Both the position numbers and the translations under genes were made by a program. A stretch of DNA of 64,000 nucleotides. It comes from Bauldia sp. GTDB lineage: Bacteria > Pseudomonadota > Alphaproteobacteria > Rhizobiales > Kaistiaceae. Where the stretch lies: contig JAHCJY010000002.1 in the NCBI GenBank assembly GCA_026126065.1, forward strand, positions 372,001 to 436,000, read 5' to 3'. The notes under the pieces were generated by a model. It saw only the letters and a program-made list of their open reading frames with translations. It was not told the origin of the DNA and made no database searches. This document shows, piece by piece, positions 25,078 through 33,960 of the stretch. The number at the start of each line of letters is the position of its first letter. Within the stretch, counting starts at the first letter, position 1.

Positions 25078-26262
25078 TCAGCGAGCCGGAATCATCGTGC
25101 CTGTGCCGGCCCGCCTTCCGGCCAGGATGATGATCGCCGCCCCGACCACCGCCGAGAAGCCCGAGCCGAGGAGCACCCCGATCTTGGTCTCGTCGATCAG
25201 GAGCGGCGAGGTCGAGTAGGCGAGAAGGCCGATGAAGAGGCTCATCGTGAAGCCGATCCCGCACAGTACCGCAACGCCGTAGACCTGCATCATGTTCGCC
25301 CCCGTCGGCATGGGTGCCAGCTTGAGCCGGATGAAGAGGAACGCCGCCCCGAATACCCCGACCTGCTTGCCCACGAAGAGCCCGAGCGCGACGCCAAGCG
25401 GCACGCTGTCGGTGACGTTGATCCCCGATCCGCCGAGCGCCACGCCAGCGTTGGCAAAGCCGAATATCGGCACGATGAGGAAGGCGACCCACGGGCTCAG
25501 GCCGTGCTCGAGGCGTTCGAGTGGGCTGTGCTCCGTGCGGCGCGACCGGATCGGGATGGTCAGCGCGAGGGCCACGCCCGCAAGCGTCGCATGGATGCCG
25601 GACAGGAACACGACGTACCAGAGCACCGCGCCGATCGCGAGGTAGACCGGAATCGACGTCACCCCGAGCCGGTTGAGGACGATGAGAACGACGAGGAGCG
25701 CCGCGGCGGCGCCGAGCATCAGGAGGTCGAGGTCCTCGGTGTAGAAGACCGCGATGATCACCACCGCGCCGAGATCGTCGAGGATCGCGAGCGCTGTCAG
25801 GAACACCTTGAGCGAGGTTGGCACCCGCGAGCCGAGGAGGGAAAGGACGCCGAGCGCGAACGCGATGTCGGTCGCGGTCGGAACTGCCCAGCCGCGGAGC
25901 GCCACGGGATCGCCGCTGTTGATGACCACGAAGATCACCGCCGGCACCGCCATGCCGCCAACAGCGGCGGCGCCCGGCAGGATGCGCGCGCCCCACGTGG
26001 AAAGCTGGCCGATGAGGAACTCGCGCTTGATCTCCAGGCCGACCAGCAGGAAGAACAGCGCCATCAGCGCGTCGTTGACCCAGTGCTCGACGCTGAGTCC
26101 GCCGACCTTCCGGTGCAGCGTGTCGAAGTAGACCTCGGACGCGCCGGAGTTCGCCACGATGAGCGCAAGCGCCGCAACGGCGATGAGGATGATCCCCGCC
26201 GACGATTCGTTTGAGAGGAAGCGTCGGAAGACGCCGAGGCGGGCGGGATGCTGTTCTGTCAT
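25078..26262 (-). CDS. nhaA: Na+/H+ antiporter NhaA
   Basis: This inner-membrane antiporter exchanges internal Na+ for external protons, for pH and salt homeostasis. It has 394 residues with about 12 helices. The paired Asp residues of the ion site are in [14 protein letters not shown], the discontinuous-helix motif is [16 protein letters not shown] and the N-terminal [25 protein letters not shown] is typical. It has no adjacent nhaR-type regulator. Confidence 0.95.
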   Translation of the reverse strand: MTEQHPARLGVFRRFLSNESSAGIILIAVAALALIVANSGASEVYFDTLHRKVGGLSVEHWVNDALMALFFLLVGLEIKREFLIGQLSTWGARILPGAAAVGGMAVPAVIFVVINSGDPVALRGWAVPTATDIAFALGVLSLLGSRVPTSLKVFLTALAILDDLGAVVIIAVFYTEDLDLLMLGAAAALLVVLIVLNRLGVTSIPVYLAIGAVLWYVVFLSGIHATLAGVALALTIPIRSRRTEHSPLERLEHGLSPWVAFLIVPIFGFANAGVALGGSGINVTDSVPLGVALGLFVGKQVGVFGAAFLFIRLKLAPMPTGANMMQVYGVAVLCGIGFTMSLFIGLLAYSTSPLLIDETKIGVLLGSGFSAVVGAAIIILAGRRAGTGTMIPAR

Positions 26263-26332
26263 GGCGTAACGCTAGCGGGCAGACGTCTCGTTACCAAGAC
26301 CAAATGGCGCGTTTGGGCCGAATCCTGGGGAG

Positions 26333-27154
26333 CTACGGGGCCGCACCGCCGGAAGCACCGACGGCCGGGGCAAGGAGCCTCGCGCGCCGGAAATGCGTGT
26401 CCTTGCTCCGGCGCGTGACCGCTTCGAAGCCAAGCGACGCGATGCGTGCCGCAAGGTCGTCGAGGAACCCGCCGGGGTTCTGTTCGTGCGCCTTGAACTC
26501 CACGATGAGGTCGGACACCTGTGAGAAGGCGCTCGTGCGTGCAAGCTCGTCCAGCACTGCGATTTCGGCGCCCTCGACGTCGATCTTGGCCACCAGCCGC
26601 TGCCCTGCGAATGGCTGCAGCGCCGCATCGATGAAATCCGCCCCGCCGCTTGGGGCGACCACGTTGGCCGACGCCGGGTCGGTGACGTGGCTCATGCCGC
26701 TATGGTGCGGAATGAACCTGAGGCCGACGACACCGGAGGGGCCGATCGCCACACAGAACGGCCGGACCTTCGTGGTGCGGTTCGCCCGCAGATTGCCGGT
26801 GAGGAAGTGGAAATTGTCCCACACCGGCTCGAAAGCGAGGACCGCGATGCAGCGCGGCAGGCGGTCGGCGTACAGCGAATAGATGCCGATGTTCGCGCCG
26901 ATATCGAGGAAGACGAACGGCTCTTCGATGTGCCGAAGCGTCGTCGAAACGAACCGCTTCTCGAGGCGAAGGCCGAGGGAGCTGTCGAAATTGTAGTCCC
27001 CCGGACGCCGCAGAAGCCGCGGATAGCCGCCGCGCATGGCGATGGTCCGCCCGGGAAGCGCCAGCCTCGCCCGCGTCCATGCCCGGCGCAAGGTCCGCGC
27101 CACCGACGATTCCTTGCGCTTGCGTGGCTTCGCCTGTCCGTCGGTCTTGCTCAT
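26333..27154 (-). CDS. FkbM-family SAM-dependent methyltransferase
   Basis: This is a 273-residue enzyme with an FkbM methyltransferase domain from about residue 60: FVFLDIGANIGIYSLYADRLP (SAM-binding motif I), LAFEPVWDNFHFL, KIDVEGAEIAVLDEL and a C-terminal beta strand. FkbM proteins O-methylate sugars or small molecules; the substrate here is unknown. The basic N-terminus (MSKTDGQAKPRKRKESS) marks the likely start at 27154, since upstream sequence in this frame is Arg/Gly-rich and unlike coding sequence. Confidence 0.85.
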   Translation of the reverse strand: MSKTDGQAKPRKRKESSVARTLRRAWTRARLALPGRTIAMRGGYPRLLRRPGDYNFDSSLGLRLEKRFVSTTLRHIEEPFVFLDIGANIGIYSLYADRLPRCIAVLAFEPVWDNFHFLTGNLRANRTTKVRPFCVAIGPSGVVGLRFIPHHSGMSHVTDPASANVVAPSGGADFIDAALQPFAGQRLVAKIDVEGAEIAVLDELARTSAFSQVSDLIVEFKAHEQNPGGFLDDLAARIASLGFEAVTRRSKDTHFRRARLLAPAVGASGGAAP

Positions 27155-27414
27155 TGTGCTGGTCCGCGGCCCCGTTCGCCATCGTCGCCTGGCGCGCAGT
27201 GTCGAGCCCCGGCGCATTCCGTGCAACGCCTCGAAGGCGCGCCCGCCGCCCGACGCGACCGCGCCGTCGCCCGAACGGCCAAGGGGATCGGCAAGGTTCT
27301 CGCCGCGGGCGAAGTGCAAACCTGCACGCCGAACGTCTTGCGCCGCATCTTCGGGAATGCGACCGGTCGCATGGTGGAGGGGTAGGACGAAGTACGACGC
27401 CGCAGGTCTGCCCG

Positions 27415-28113
27415 GTGCGCCTCCCAGCCAACGCATCCGATCCCTGGTTCCCGCCCCGTTCGTCCGGCCGCGACCTGGATTTCCGACCCTGGCCGCTCGC
27501 GCTCTCGGTCGCAACGCACGGCCTCCTCCTCGCGGGGATTGCCGTTGCGATGGCGACTCCGGGAGCCCGACCGGCGCCGCCGAGCCTGCCGGTCGAACTG
27601 GTCAGCCCGGAGGGACTTCGCACCGCGACCGCACGGTCGCTTCCTCTCCCGCCGGTCCCGCAACCGGTCGCCGAAGCGCCGCCGGCGCCTCCAGCGGCTC
27701 CGCTGCCGGCCGGAGACGAATTGACCGTTGCCACCACGCTCTACGCGGGCGCCATCCTCGACGATCCGGCAAACCGGGCGATCCGCGAGGCCCTGCCGAC
27801 CCTGGAGCGCAGCGAGCGCATCATCCAATTGTGCAACGTCGAGGGCCTTGAACAGCTCCGCGCGGCGCGACCGGGAACGACACCGGACTTTCTCGTCGGC
27901 TACGCCTTCGCCGATGTCACGGTCGACGGATACACGCTCGACGCCCCCGGCGCCGCCTATCACGAAGGACAGGAATGGCACCGCGTCAGGTTCACCTGCT
28001 CGGTCGACGCGACCTTCGACAGCGTGACGGACTTTCGGTTCGAGATCGGGGACGACGTGCCGGAAAGCGAGTGGGCCAATCACAACCTGCCGGGGACGGT
28101 TGCCGACGAATAG
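27415..28113 (+). CDS. DUF930 envelope protein with TonB-like layout
   Basis: This is a protein of about 232 residues. It has a short N-terminal segment, one membrane helix (PLALSVATHGLLLAGIAVAM), a Pro-rich spacer (SLPLPPVPQPVAEAPPAPPAAP) and a C-terminal DUF930 domain (ERIIQLCNVEGLEQL...FLVGYAFADVTVDG...HRVRFTCSVDATFDSV). The two domain Cys residues may form a disulfide. The layout suggests an inner-membrane anchor with a periplasmic domain. DUF930 has no defined function and is mostly rhizobial. The GTG at 27415 is the best start because the only later ATG falls within the membrane helix; the start is uncertain. Confidence 0.8.
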   Translation: MRLPANASDPWFPPRSSGRDLDFRPWPLALSVATHGLLLAGIAVAMATPGARPAPPSLPVELVSPEGLRTATARSLPLPPVPQPVAEAPPAPPAAPLPAGDELTVATTLYAGAILDDPANRAIREALPTLERSERIIQLCNVEGLEQLRAARPGTTPDFLVGYAFADVTVDGYTLDAPGAAYHEGQEWHRVRFTCSVDATFDSVTDFRFEIGDDVPESEWANHNLPGTVADE

Positions 28114-28158
28114 CCGGCGATGTCGTCTCAGGACCGCGCCGCACGCGGCGAGGAAGGG

Positions 28159-28191
28159 GTGGTAGCGCGTAGGGAGTGGTAGCGCGTAGGG
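28159..28191. repeat. Tandem duplication of the tRNA-Glu 3' end
   Basis: GTGGTAGCGCGTAGGG occurs at 28159-28174 and again at 28176-28191. The second copy is the acceptor end of the adjacent tRNA-Glu (minus strand). The first copy is a free-standing duplicate directly downstream of the tRNA. Confidence 0.8.
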
Positions 28192-28251
28192 GAATCGAAC
28201 CCCTCTTACCGACGTGAAAGGCCGGTGTCCTAACCGATAGACGAACGCGCC
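28177..28251 (-). tRNA. tRNA-Glu (TTC)
   Basis: On the minus strand this 75-base segment folds as a tRNA. The acceptor stem GGCGCGT/ACGCGCT includes one G-U pair. The anticodon loop is CTTTCAC with anticodon TTC (Glu), the T-arm is GGGGTTCGATTCCCC and the 3' CCA is encoded. It lies between a DUF930 gene and gloA. Confidence 0.95.
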
Positions 28252-28463
28252 ATCCTGGCAGCCCTGTCAACAAGCCGAACCAGTCGAGCCTGTCGCGGGG
28301 GCTTCTCTACACTCAATCCTTCCTTCGGTGCATACACCTGCCGCTTCCGTCCGAGAACGGCCGAACCCGCGAAGGTCCGTATCCTCGGCTGTGGACGAAG
28401 GGCGCGGCGAGCGCGGTTATAGAGGCGGGTCCGTCGAGTGCCAAGGCGGCGAAATCGCCTTTC

Positions 28464-28883
28464 TCACCATGTTCCGCTGTTCGGCATCGACAACCATGGC
28501 TCCCGGGTCGGAAGCGCTCCCCCGGCCTGCAGGAGTTCGATCGAGATGCCATCGGGGGACCGGACGAACGCCATGCGACCGTCGCGCGGCGGCCGGGCAA
28601 TTGTCACGCCGCCGGCCATGAGTGTCTCGCACGCGGCATAGATGTCATCGACCTCGTAGGCGAGGTGGCCGAAATTGCGGCCGCCCCGGTACTCCTCGGG
28701 ATCCCAGTTGTCGGTCAGCTCGACCTGGGCCGCCTCGTCGCCGGGGGCGGCGAGGAAGACCAGCGTGTACCGGCCGGCCTCGTTGTTGGTCCGGCGAACC
28801 TCGCGCAGGCCGAGGAGATCGCAATAGAAGCGCAGCGATGCTGCGATGTCGCTGACCCTCACCATCGTGTGCAGGTATTTCAT
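28464..28883 (-). CDS. gloA: Lactoylglutathione lyase (glyoxalase I)
   Basis: This enzyme converts the methylglyoxal-glutathione hemithioacetal to S-lactoylglutathione for methylglyoxal detoxification. It has 139 residues and two VOC repeats. The four metal ligands are visible: His5 (KYLHTMVRV), Glu in AQVELTDNW, His in NFGHLAYEVDD and Glu in GISIELLQ. The start at 28883 follows a GAGGAG site 7 bases upstream. The C-terminus is slightly longer than in E. coli GloA. Confidence 0.9.
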   Translation of the reverse strand: MKYLHTMVRVSDIAASLRFYCDLLGLREVRRTNNEAGRYTLVFLAAPGDEAAQVELTDNWDPEEYRGGRNFGHLAYEVDDIYAACETLMAGGVTIARPPRDGRMAFVRSPDGISIELLQAGGALPTREPWLSMPNSGTW

Positions 28884-29101
28884 GTCATGTCTCCTCGCGC
28901 AGCGCGCCGCCGGCCGGTTGATGTCGACGGGGGCGCGCGGACGATGCGCACACAGGGCATCTGCCTGAATAGACAGCAGCAATCATGTCTTTCTCTGAGT
29001 GTCTCTGTTTGGCACTAGTGCGGCCGTTGACGGGTGCTATTCTGAACTACGATTCGATTGCAGTGGTTGGCAATCGCGGTTCGATCAGGGGGCGCGACGC
29101 T

Positions 29102-29680
29102 ATGGGGGCCAAGCTCTCGCAAGAGGGGCCTCGACTCGAGGAGTTCACCGACGAGGCGCCCGTTGGTCTCGTCGAAGTCACGGGCATCATCAAGTGGTTC
29201 GATGTCGCCAAGGGCTATGGCTTCATCGTTCCCGACAACGGAAAGCCCGACGTCCTTATCCACGTTTCGTGCCTCAGGCGGGACGGCTTCCTGACCGCTT
29301 ATGAGGGAGCCCGCGTCGTCGTCGAAGCCATCGACCGCCCGAAGGGGCTCCAGGCTTTCCGTGTTCTGTCGATGGACGAATCCGGCGTTCCGCCGCCGGC
29401 GCAGACCGCTCCGCCCCGCACACACGCGAATGTGACGCCGTCGAGCGGCCTCGAGCGCGTGATGGTGAAGTGGTTCAACCGGGTGAAGGGCTACGGCTTC
29501 GTCAGCCGCGGCGAAGGCACGCCGGACATCTTCATCCACATGGAGACGCTGCGGCGCTTCGGCTTGACAGAGCTCCGGCCCGGGCAGACGGTCCTCGTCC
29601 GCTTCGGCAACGGGCCGAAGGGGTTGATGGCTGCGGAGATTCGCCCCGACGGGGGCGGCGGACCTCCCGCCTCGCATTGA
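29102..29680 (+). CDS. Cold-shock protein with two CSD domains
   Basis: This is a 192-residue nucleic-acid-binding protein with two cold-shock domains joined by a Pro-rich linker. Domain 1 (about residues 25-90) has [22 protein letters not shown] with [13 protein letters not shown]. Domain 2 (about 118-185) has [20 protein letters not shown] with [13 protein letters not shown]. Both carry RNP1-like KGYGF motifs. Such fused CspA/CspD proteins are typical of alphaproteobacteria. The ATG at 29102 is the likely start because family members begin shortly before the first domain. The 218-base upstream region may be a regulatory leader. Confidence 0.88.
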   Translation: MGAKLSQEGPRLEEFTDEAPVGLVEVTGIIKWFDVAKGYGFIVPDNGKPDVLIHVSCLRRDGFLTAYEGARVVVEAIDRPKGLQAFRVLSMDESGVPPPAQTAPPRTHANVTPSSGLERVMVKWFNRVKGYGFVSRGEGTPDIFIHMETLRRFGLTELRPGQTVLVRFGNGPKGLMAAEIRPDGGGGPPASH

Positions 29681-29688
29681 GGTTGCGC

Positions 29689-30195
29689 ATGTCCGTTCCG
29701 TTCCGCCCGGGTCGCTTGCCCGGGCTTTACCGCGTCCGCTCGCTCGCCCTCGCCCTGGTCGCCCTGGCCGGTCTCGCGACCACGCAGGCCCTGGCGCAGC
29801 TCACCGCCCCCATGGTGCCACTGGTCGAGCGGCCCGAAACCATCGTCATCCACACCGATACGGGCGATCACGTCTTCACCGTGGAGTGGGCGGTGACCGA
29901 CGCCGAGCGGGCGCGCGGCCTCATGTTCCGCACCGAGATGGCGCCCGATCACGGCATGGTCTTCGACTTCTTCCGCGAGGGGCCGGTGTCGTTCTGGATG
30001 CGCAACACGCTCATCTCCCTCGACATGATCTTCATCCGCAGCGACGGCACGGTGCTGTCGATCGCCCAGAACACCACACCGCTGAGCGACGCCGCGGTGC
30101 CGAGCAATGGCGCCGTGCGCTACGTCCTTGAAGTCATCGGCGGAACCGCCGCGCGCCTCAGCATCGACCCGGGCGACAAGATCGACCTGGAGTAG
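29689..30195 (+). CDS. Exported DUF192 protein
   Basis: This 168-residue protein has an N-terminal signal peptide (ending about TTQALAQ, residue 36) and a DUF192 domain: FTVEWAVTDAERARGLMFRTEMAPDHGMVFDF, then FWMRNTLISLDMIFIRSDGTV and a C-terminal beta strand. The family (YtnM/BthH-like fold) has no firm biochemical function. It begins 8 bases after the cold-shock gene stop on the same strand and is probably co-transcribed; this pairing occurs often in alphaproteobacteria. Confidence 0.87.
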   Translation: MSVPFRPGRLPGLYRVRSLALALVALAGLATTQALAQLTAPMVPLVERPETIVIHTDTGDHVFTVEWAVTDAERARGLMFRTEMAPDHGMVFDFFREGPVSFWMRNTLISLDMIFIRSDGTVLSIAQNTTPLSDAAVPSNGAVRYVLEVIGGTAARLSIDPGDKIDLE

Positions 30196-30205
30196 CCGGA
30201 GCGGT

Positions 30206-30631
30206 TCAGCAGCCACCGAGCAGCCGCGGAATGAGTTCGAGCGCCCCGGCGAAGTCCGTCCCGCGCACAACCACCATCGCGGAGCCGACCCCGGCGGGGT
30301 CGGCCGGATAGGCGACCGCGACTTCTTCCGCACGGCCCATGAACATGCTCGTCCAGTTCACCGCGAGCGCCTCGCCGGCGACGGCCACCTGCTCGGTGTC
30401 GGCGATCGCCATCGGACCGCCCGGATAGGGCGGCTCGCCATCGAACACCGTGACGTCGATCGTCATCGCCCCGGAATCGCTGACGAACCGGACATGCGAG
30501 ACCCGGACCGGCGGCGTGCCTGGCGGCCCCGCCACGGGCACCACCTCCTCCACCGTCATGGGCTCCGGGAAGGTGCCAACTGGAACGTAGACGGTCAGCC
30601 AGCTGATGAGCATGGCGGCGCAGGCGAGCAT
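30206..30631 (-). CDS. Hypothetical membrane-anchored or secreted protein
   Basis: This is a 141-residue protein with an N-terminal hydrophobic segment (MLACAAMLISWLTVYVPVG) that is a signal peptide or anchor, followed by a globular region of mostly beta character (VRVSHVRFVSDSGAMTIDVTVFDGEPPYPGG). I recognise no family. The Met at 30631 was chosen because GGAG lies about 9 bases upstream and the signal follows immediately. It is convergent with the DUF192 gene, whose stop is 10 bases away. Confidence 0.65.
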   Translation of the reverse strand: MLACAAMLISWLTVYVPVGTFPEPMTVEEVVPVAGPPGTPPVRVSHVRFVSDSGAMTIDVTVFDGEPPYPGGPMAIADTEQVAVAGEALAVNWTSMFMGRAEEVAVAYPADPAGVGSAMVVVRGTDFAGALELIPRLLGGC

Positions 30632-30844
30632 GGCGCGCACTCCGTGTCGTTGGAACGGGAGTGCAGCCCGGCGCAGCGGCGAAAGCATGGCCGCGAACGG
30701 ATCTGATCCGATCGCCGCTTCCAGTCCGCGAACGGCCAAGCGCCGGAACTACCCCGCGCAGCCCGACATCTGGATATCTCGTGCCTCCGTCGACTGCGGA
30801 ACCGGATCGTGCTATGCGTTCGCAAACGCATTCTGGGGGTGGCT

Positions 30845-31432
30845 ATGATCAGACTCTTGACAGGTGTAGCTGTGGCGGCGATGGCCGCGCTCGTAACGAC
30901 CACCGTGAAGGCGGCCGACGTGCAGCCAATCGTCGTTCCAGCCGCACCGCCAGTAGTCGTGTCGGTGCCCGTTCCCGTGTTCGACTGGGCTGGTTTCTAT
31001 GCCGGCCCGATCGTCGCGATCTTCGAGCCATTCGACTCCCGGTCGCTCGGCCTCGGCGGTGTCGCCGGTTTCAATGTCGCGCGCGGCAACCTTGTCGCCG
31101 GCGCCGAACTGGACGTCTATGCCCTGTTCTTCAACGGAATCGGCGGCGGCCACACCAACCTGGAGGTCATCGGACGCGGCCGGATCGGCACGGCGCTCGG
31201 TGCGGAGAACCGGTTGCTGGTCTACGGCGCGGCGGGGGCTGGCCTCTACCGCTCTCTGGTAGGCTTACCCGACCAGGGGCTCTTCGCCCACTTTGCCATC
31301 GGCACCGAGTACGCGCTCGGTAGCCGCGTCAGCCTGCGCGCCGAGACCAGCACCTACCACTATCCGAGCTGCTTCTTCCCTTGCACGGACCTGCAGTTCA
31401 CCGGCGGCGTTCTTTTCCACTTCGGCGGGTAG
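30845..31432 (+). CDS. Outer-membrane beta-barrel protein (Omp25/porin-like)
   Basis: This is a 195-residue protein with a signal peptide (MIRLLTGVAVAAMAALVTTTVKA), a short Pro/Val linker, then VFDWAGFYAGPIVAIFEPF, the start of an eight-stranded barrel typical of alphaproteobacterial Omp25/RopB-type proteins. Alternating hydrophobic strands continue to a C-terminal aromatic-ended strand (FTGGVLFHFGG). Two Cys (CFFPC) near the end may form a disulfide. The role is probably structural or a minor channel; family assignment is by pattern only. Confidence 0.72.
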   Translation: MIRLLTGVAVAAMAALVTTTVKAADVQPIVVPAAPPVVVSVPVPVFDWAGFYAGPIVAIFEPFDSRSLGLGGVAGFNVARGNLVAGAELDVYALFFNGIGGGHTNLEVIGRGRIGTALGAENRLLVYGAAGAGLYRSLVGLPDQGLFAHFAIGTEYALGSRVSLRAETSTYHYPSCFFPCTDLQFTGGVLFHFGG

Positions 31433-31495
31433 CACGCAGCCACTGACGCGAGGGGGATAACCCGCCCAGCGCCCTGCGCGCGGGCGGGTGTCTGC

Positions 31496-32308
31496 CTATA
31501 CCGCCACCTTCGCGGCGATGTGCGGGTGCGGGTCGTACCCCACGAGCTCGAAGTCCTCGTAGCGGAAGCTGTCGATGGACCTGACCTCAGGGTTGATCCG
31601 CATCGTCGGCAGGGCTCGCGGCTCCCGCGAAAGCTGTTCGCGCGCCCGGTCGAGGTGGTTGAGGTAAAGGTGCGCGTCCCCGAGCGTGTGGACGAACGTC
31701 CCCGGCCGGAGCCCGGTCACCTGCGCCACCATCATCGTCAGCAGCGCATACGACGCGATGTTGAAAGGCACGCCCAGGAAGATGTCGGCGGAACGCTGGT
31801 AGAGCTGGCAGGACAGCGTTCCCGCCAGTCCATCTCGTCCCGGCTCGACGTAGAACTGGAACAGCACGTGGCAGGGCGGCAGCGCCTGCCGGTCGACATC
31901 GGCCGGGTTCCACGCCGTGACCATCAGGCGCCTTGAATCAGGATTGGAACGGATCGCCGCAACCACTTGCGCGATTTGGTCGATCACGCCGCCATCGGGC
32001 GTCGGCCATGACCGCCATTGCGCGCCATAGACCGGCCCGAGATCGCCGTTCTCGTCGGCCCACTCGTCCCAGATCCGGACGCCGTTGGCATTGAGATAGC
32101 CAATGTTGGTGTCACCGCGGAGGAACCAGATCAGCTCGTGGATGATCGAACGGAGGTGCAGCTTCTTGGTGGTGACGAGCGGAAGACCGTCCGACAGGTC
32201 GAAGCGCATCTGGTGGCCAAACACCGACTTCGTGCCGGTGCCGGTCCGGTCCGTCTTGACGACGCCGGTGTCGAGCACGAGCCGCATCAGGTCGAGATAT
32301 TGCCGCAT
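31496..32308 (-). CDS. thyA: Thymidylate synthase
   Basis: ThyA makes dTMP from dUMP using methylene-tetrahydrofolate. It has 270 residues and is complete. The phosphate-binding N-terminal motif is [14 protein letters not shown], the catalytic Cys is in [12 protein letters not shown] and the dUMP contacts are in [22 protein letters not shown] and HLYLNH. No dihydrofolate reductase gene follows, although thyA and folA are commonly paired. The start at 32308 matches the family N-terminus [15 protein letters not shown]. Confidence 0.96.
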   Translation of the reverse strand: MRQYLDLMRLVLDTGVVKTDRTGTGTKSVFGHQMRFDLSDGLPLVTTKKLHLRSIIHELIWFLRGDTNIGYLNANGVRIWDEWADENGDLGPVYGAQWRSWPTPDGGVIDQIAQVVAAIRSNPDSRRLMVTAWNPADVDRQALPPCHVLFQFYVEPGRDGLAGTLSCQLYQRSADIFLGVPFNIASYALLTMMVAQVTGLRPGTFVHTLGDAHLYLNHLDRAREQLSREPRALPTMRINPEVRSIDSFRYEDFELVGYDPHPHIAAKVAV

Positions 32309-32447
32309 GAATCAGATGTAAGCGCCTTCATGCCGCGCCACAAACCGCGGAGCGCGTTCCCGGCCTCGATGCTGTTGATAGCCGGGCCCGCGCCGCGTTT
32401 GTTCCGGCATGCGGCGCCAACGCGATCCCACCAGCCTGGTCTTGCAC

Positions 32448-32479
32448 GAGCGGCCGCGGCATGTCCGCCGCGGCCGCTC
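32448..32479 (-). terminator. Perfect 13-bp hairpin downstream of the Bcr/CflA gene
   Basis: GAGCGGCCGCGGC (32448-32460) and GCCGCGGCCGCTC (32467-32479) form an uninterrupted stem with a 6-base loop. It lies between the MFS stop and the thyA start on the minus strand. There is no T-run, so it may act as a processing or Rho-linked terminator. Confidence 0.6.
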
Positions 32480-32502
32480 GTCAATACTCCCTGCCGGAGC
32501 CC

Positions 32503-33720
32503 CTACTCCGCCGGCACATGCACCGGCTGGCGGCTCCGGCGGCCGAGCGTCACCCGCGATATCGCGAATGCGCCGACCGCGCCGGCGGCGATCACCGCGA
32601 CCATTGCCAGCGGCGTCCCGTCCGAGACCGCGGAGACGACCGCGATCGCGATCGCGCCGAGGGCGAACTGGATCGTGCCGCCGAGCGCCGCCGCCATGCC
32701 GGCGATCGGGCCGTTTTCCTCGAGCGCGAGCACCATCGTCGCGGGAATGACGAGGCCGAGCGCACCGAAGGCGAGGAAGAACATCGCCATCAGGACCACG
32801 AGGCTGTCGACGCCGGCAAGCGTCAGGGCGAGGAGCGCCACCGTCACCACCATGAAGAACGTCACCGCCGCCGCGATCACCGGGCCAACGCCAAAGCGGG
32901 CTGCGAGCCGGGCCGAGAACTGCGAGGCGCCGATGAAGGCAATCGCGTTGACCGAGAAGGCAATCGAGTACTGCGTCGGCGTGAGGCCGAAATGGTCGAT
33001 GTAGACGAAGGACGACGCGCCGAGGAACGCGAAGAACGCCGCCATCCCGAGCCCGCCGATGAGCGTGATGCCCATGAACCGGCCATCGCGGAAGAGCTGC
33101 CCCGCGCTCGACAACGCCTTCCGCAGACCGCCGCCGACCCGCGCCTCGACCGGCCGCGTCTCGGGGAGGAAGAACGCCACAAGGCCGATGCCGAGGAGGC
33201 CGGCGATCGTCACCGCCCAGAAGACCGCGCGCCAGTCGAACGCCTCGATGAGGGCGCTGCCGGAGAGCGGGGCGAGGATCGGCGAGACGCTGAAGACGAG
33301 CATCACGAGCGACATCAGCCGCGTCGCCGCGACGCCGGTGTGAAGGTCGCGGACGATCGAACGGGCGATGACCATGCCCGCCGCCGCGCCGACGCCCTGC
33401 ACGAAGCGCGCAGCGATGAGGAGTTCGATCGACGGCGCGAGCGCGGAGCCGATTGAGCCGATCGTGAAGAGGGCAAGGCCGACATAGAGCGGCTTCTTGC
33501 GGCCGACCTGGTCGGAGACCGGGCCGTAGACGAGCTGGAAGAGGCCGAACGACACGAAGAAGACCATGAGGGTCAGCTGCGTCAGGGCCGTGGTGGTGTC
33601 GAGGTCGGCGGCGATGGCCGGCATCGCCGGGAGATACATGTCGATCGCGAACGGCCCGACCGCGACCAGGAGGCCGAGGATGATCGCGTTCTTGAGAAAG
33701 CCGGTTTTCTGTTCTGCCAT
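32503..33720 (-). CDS. Bcr/CflA-family MFS drug efflux transporter
   Basis: This is a 405-residue, 12-helix drug:H+ antiporter of the Bcr/CflA group. The family motif A is FQLVYGPVSDQVGRKKPLYVGLALF, the motif C region is LVMLVFSVSPILAPLSGSALIEAFDWRAVFW, and the N-terminus AIDMYLPAMPAIAADL is characteristic. It is transcribed away from a TetR-family gene 240 bases off, whose operator-like palindrome lies between them, so drug-inducible control is likely. Substrates cannot be inferred. Confidence 0.92.
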   Translation of the reverse strand: MAEQKTGFLKNAIILGLLVAVGPFAIDMYLPAMPAIAADLDTTTALTQLTLMVFFVSFGLFQLVYGPVSDQVGRKKPLYVGLALFTIGSIGSALAPSIELLIAARFVQGVGAAAGMVIARSIVRDLHTGVAATRLMSLVMLVFSVSPILAPLSGSALIEAFDWRAVFWAVTIAGLLGIGLVAFFLPETRPVEARVGGGLRKALSSAGQLFRDGRFMGITLIGGLGMAAFFAFLGASSFVYIDHFGLTPTQYSIAFSVNAIAFIGASQFSARLAARFGVGPVIAAAVTFFMVVTVALLALTLAGVDSLVVLMAMFFLAFGALGLVIPATMVLALEENGPIAGMAAALGGTIQFALGAIAIAVVSAVSDGTPLAMVAVIAAGAVGAFAISRVTLGRRSRQPVHVPAE

Positions 33721-33914
33721 GGGAGTCTTTCAGTGCCGGTGCGCCGGCCGAATGGCGAGCCGTCCCGTTGCCGGTAAGGGCACGGTCCGCTCGGTGGGGT
33801 AAGATGGTTCGGCCGCGGAAGCCGCGCGGTCGCGGGGGCCTTTCGGGCCGGTCTTGCGAGCGCTATCTGACGGCAGAGGGATGGCCGCCGTTCCGCGCTT
33901 TCAACGTCCACTAT

Positions 33915-33934
33915 TTTGGACAGCATTGTCCAAA
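33915..33934. promoter_or_regulatory. TetR-type operator palindrome
   Basis: TTTGGACA (33915-33922) and TGTCCAAA (33927-33934) form a perfect 8-bp inverted repeat with a 4-base spacer in the divergent region between the efflux gene and the TetR gene. Its size and position suit a TetR dimer repressing both. Confidence 0.75.
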
Positions 33935-33954
33935 TCGTCAATCGCCGGTATCAT
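33926..33954 (+). promoter_or_regulatory. Promoter of the tetR gene, probably leaderless
   Basis: TTGTCC (33926-33931) and TATCAT (33949-33954) are 17 bases apart. The operator overlaps the -35. The predicted transcription start falls at or next to the ATG at 33961, where no ribosome-binding site is present, which suggests a leaderless message. Confidence 0.55.
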
Positions 33955-33960
33955 GCATTC

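Noticed and set aside
33916..33960. TTG start at 33916 for the TetR gene
   Set aside because: It lies inside the operator palindrome and upstream of the predicted transcription start; ATG 33961 fits the family length.
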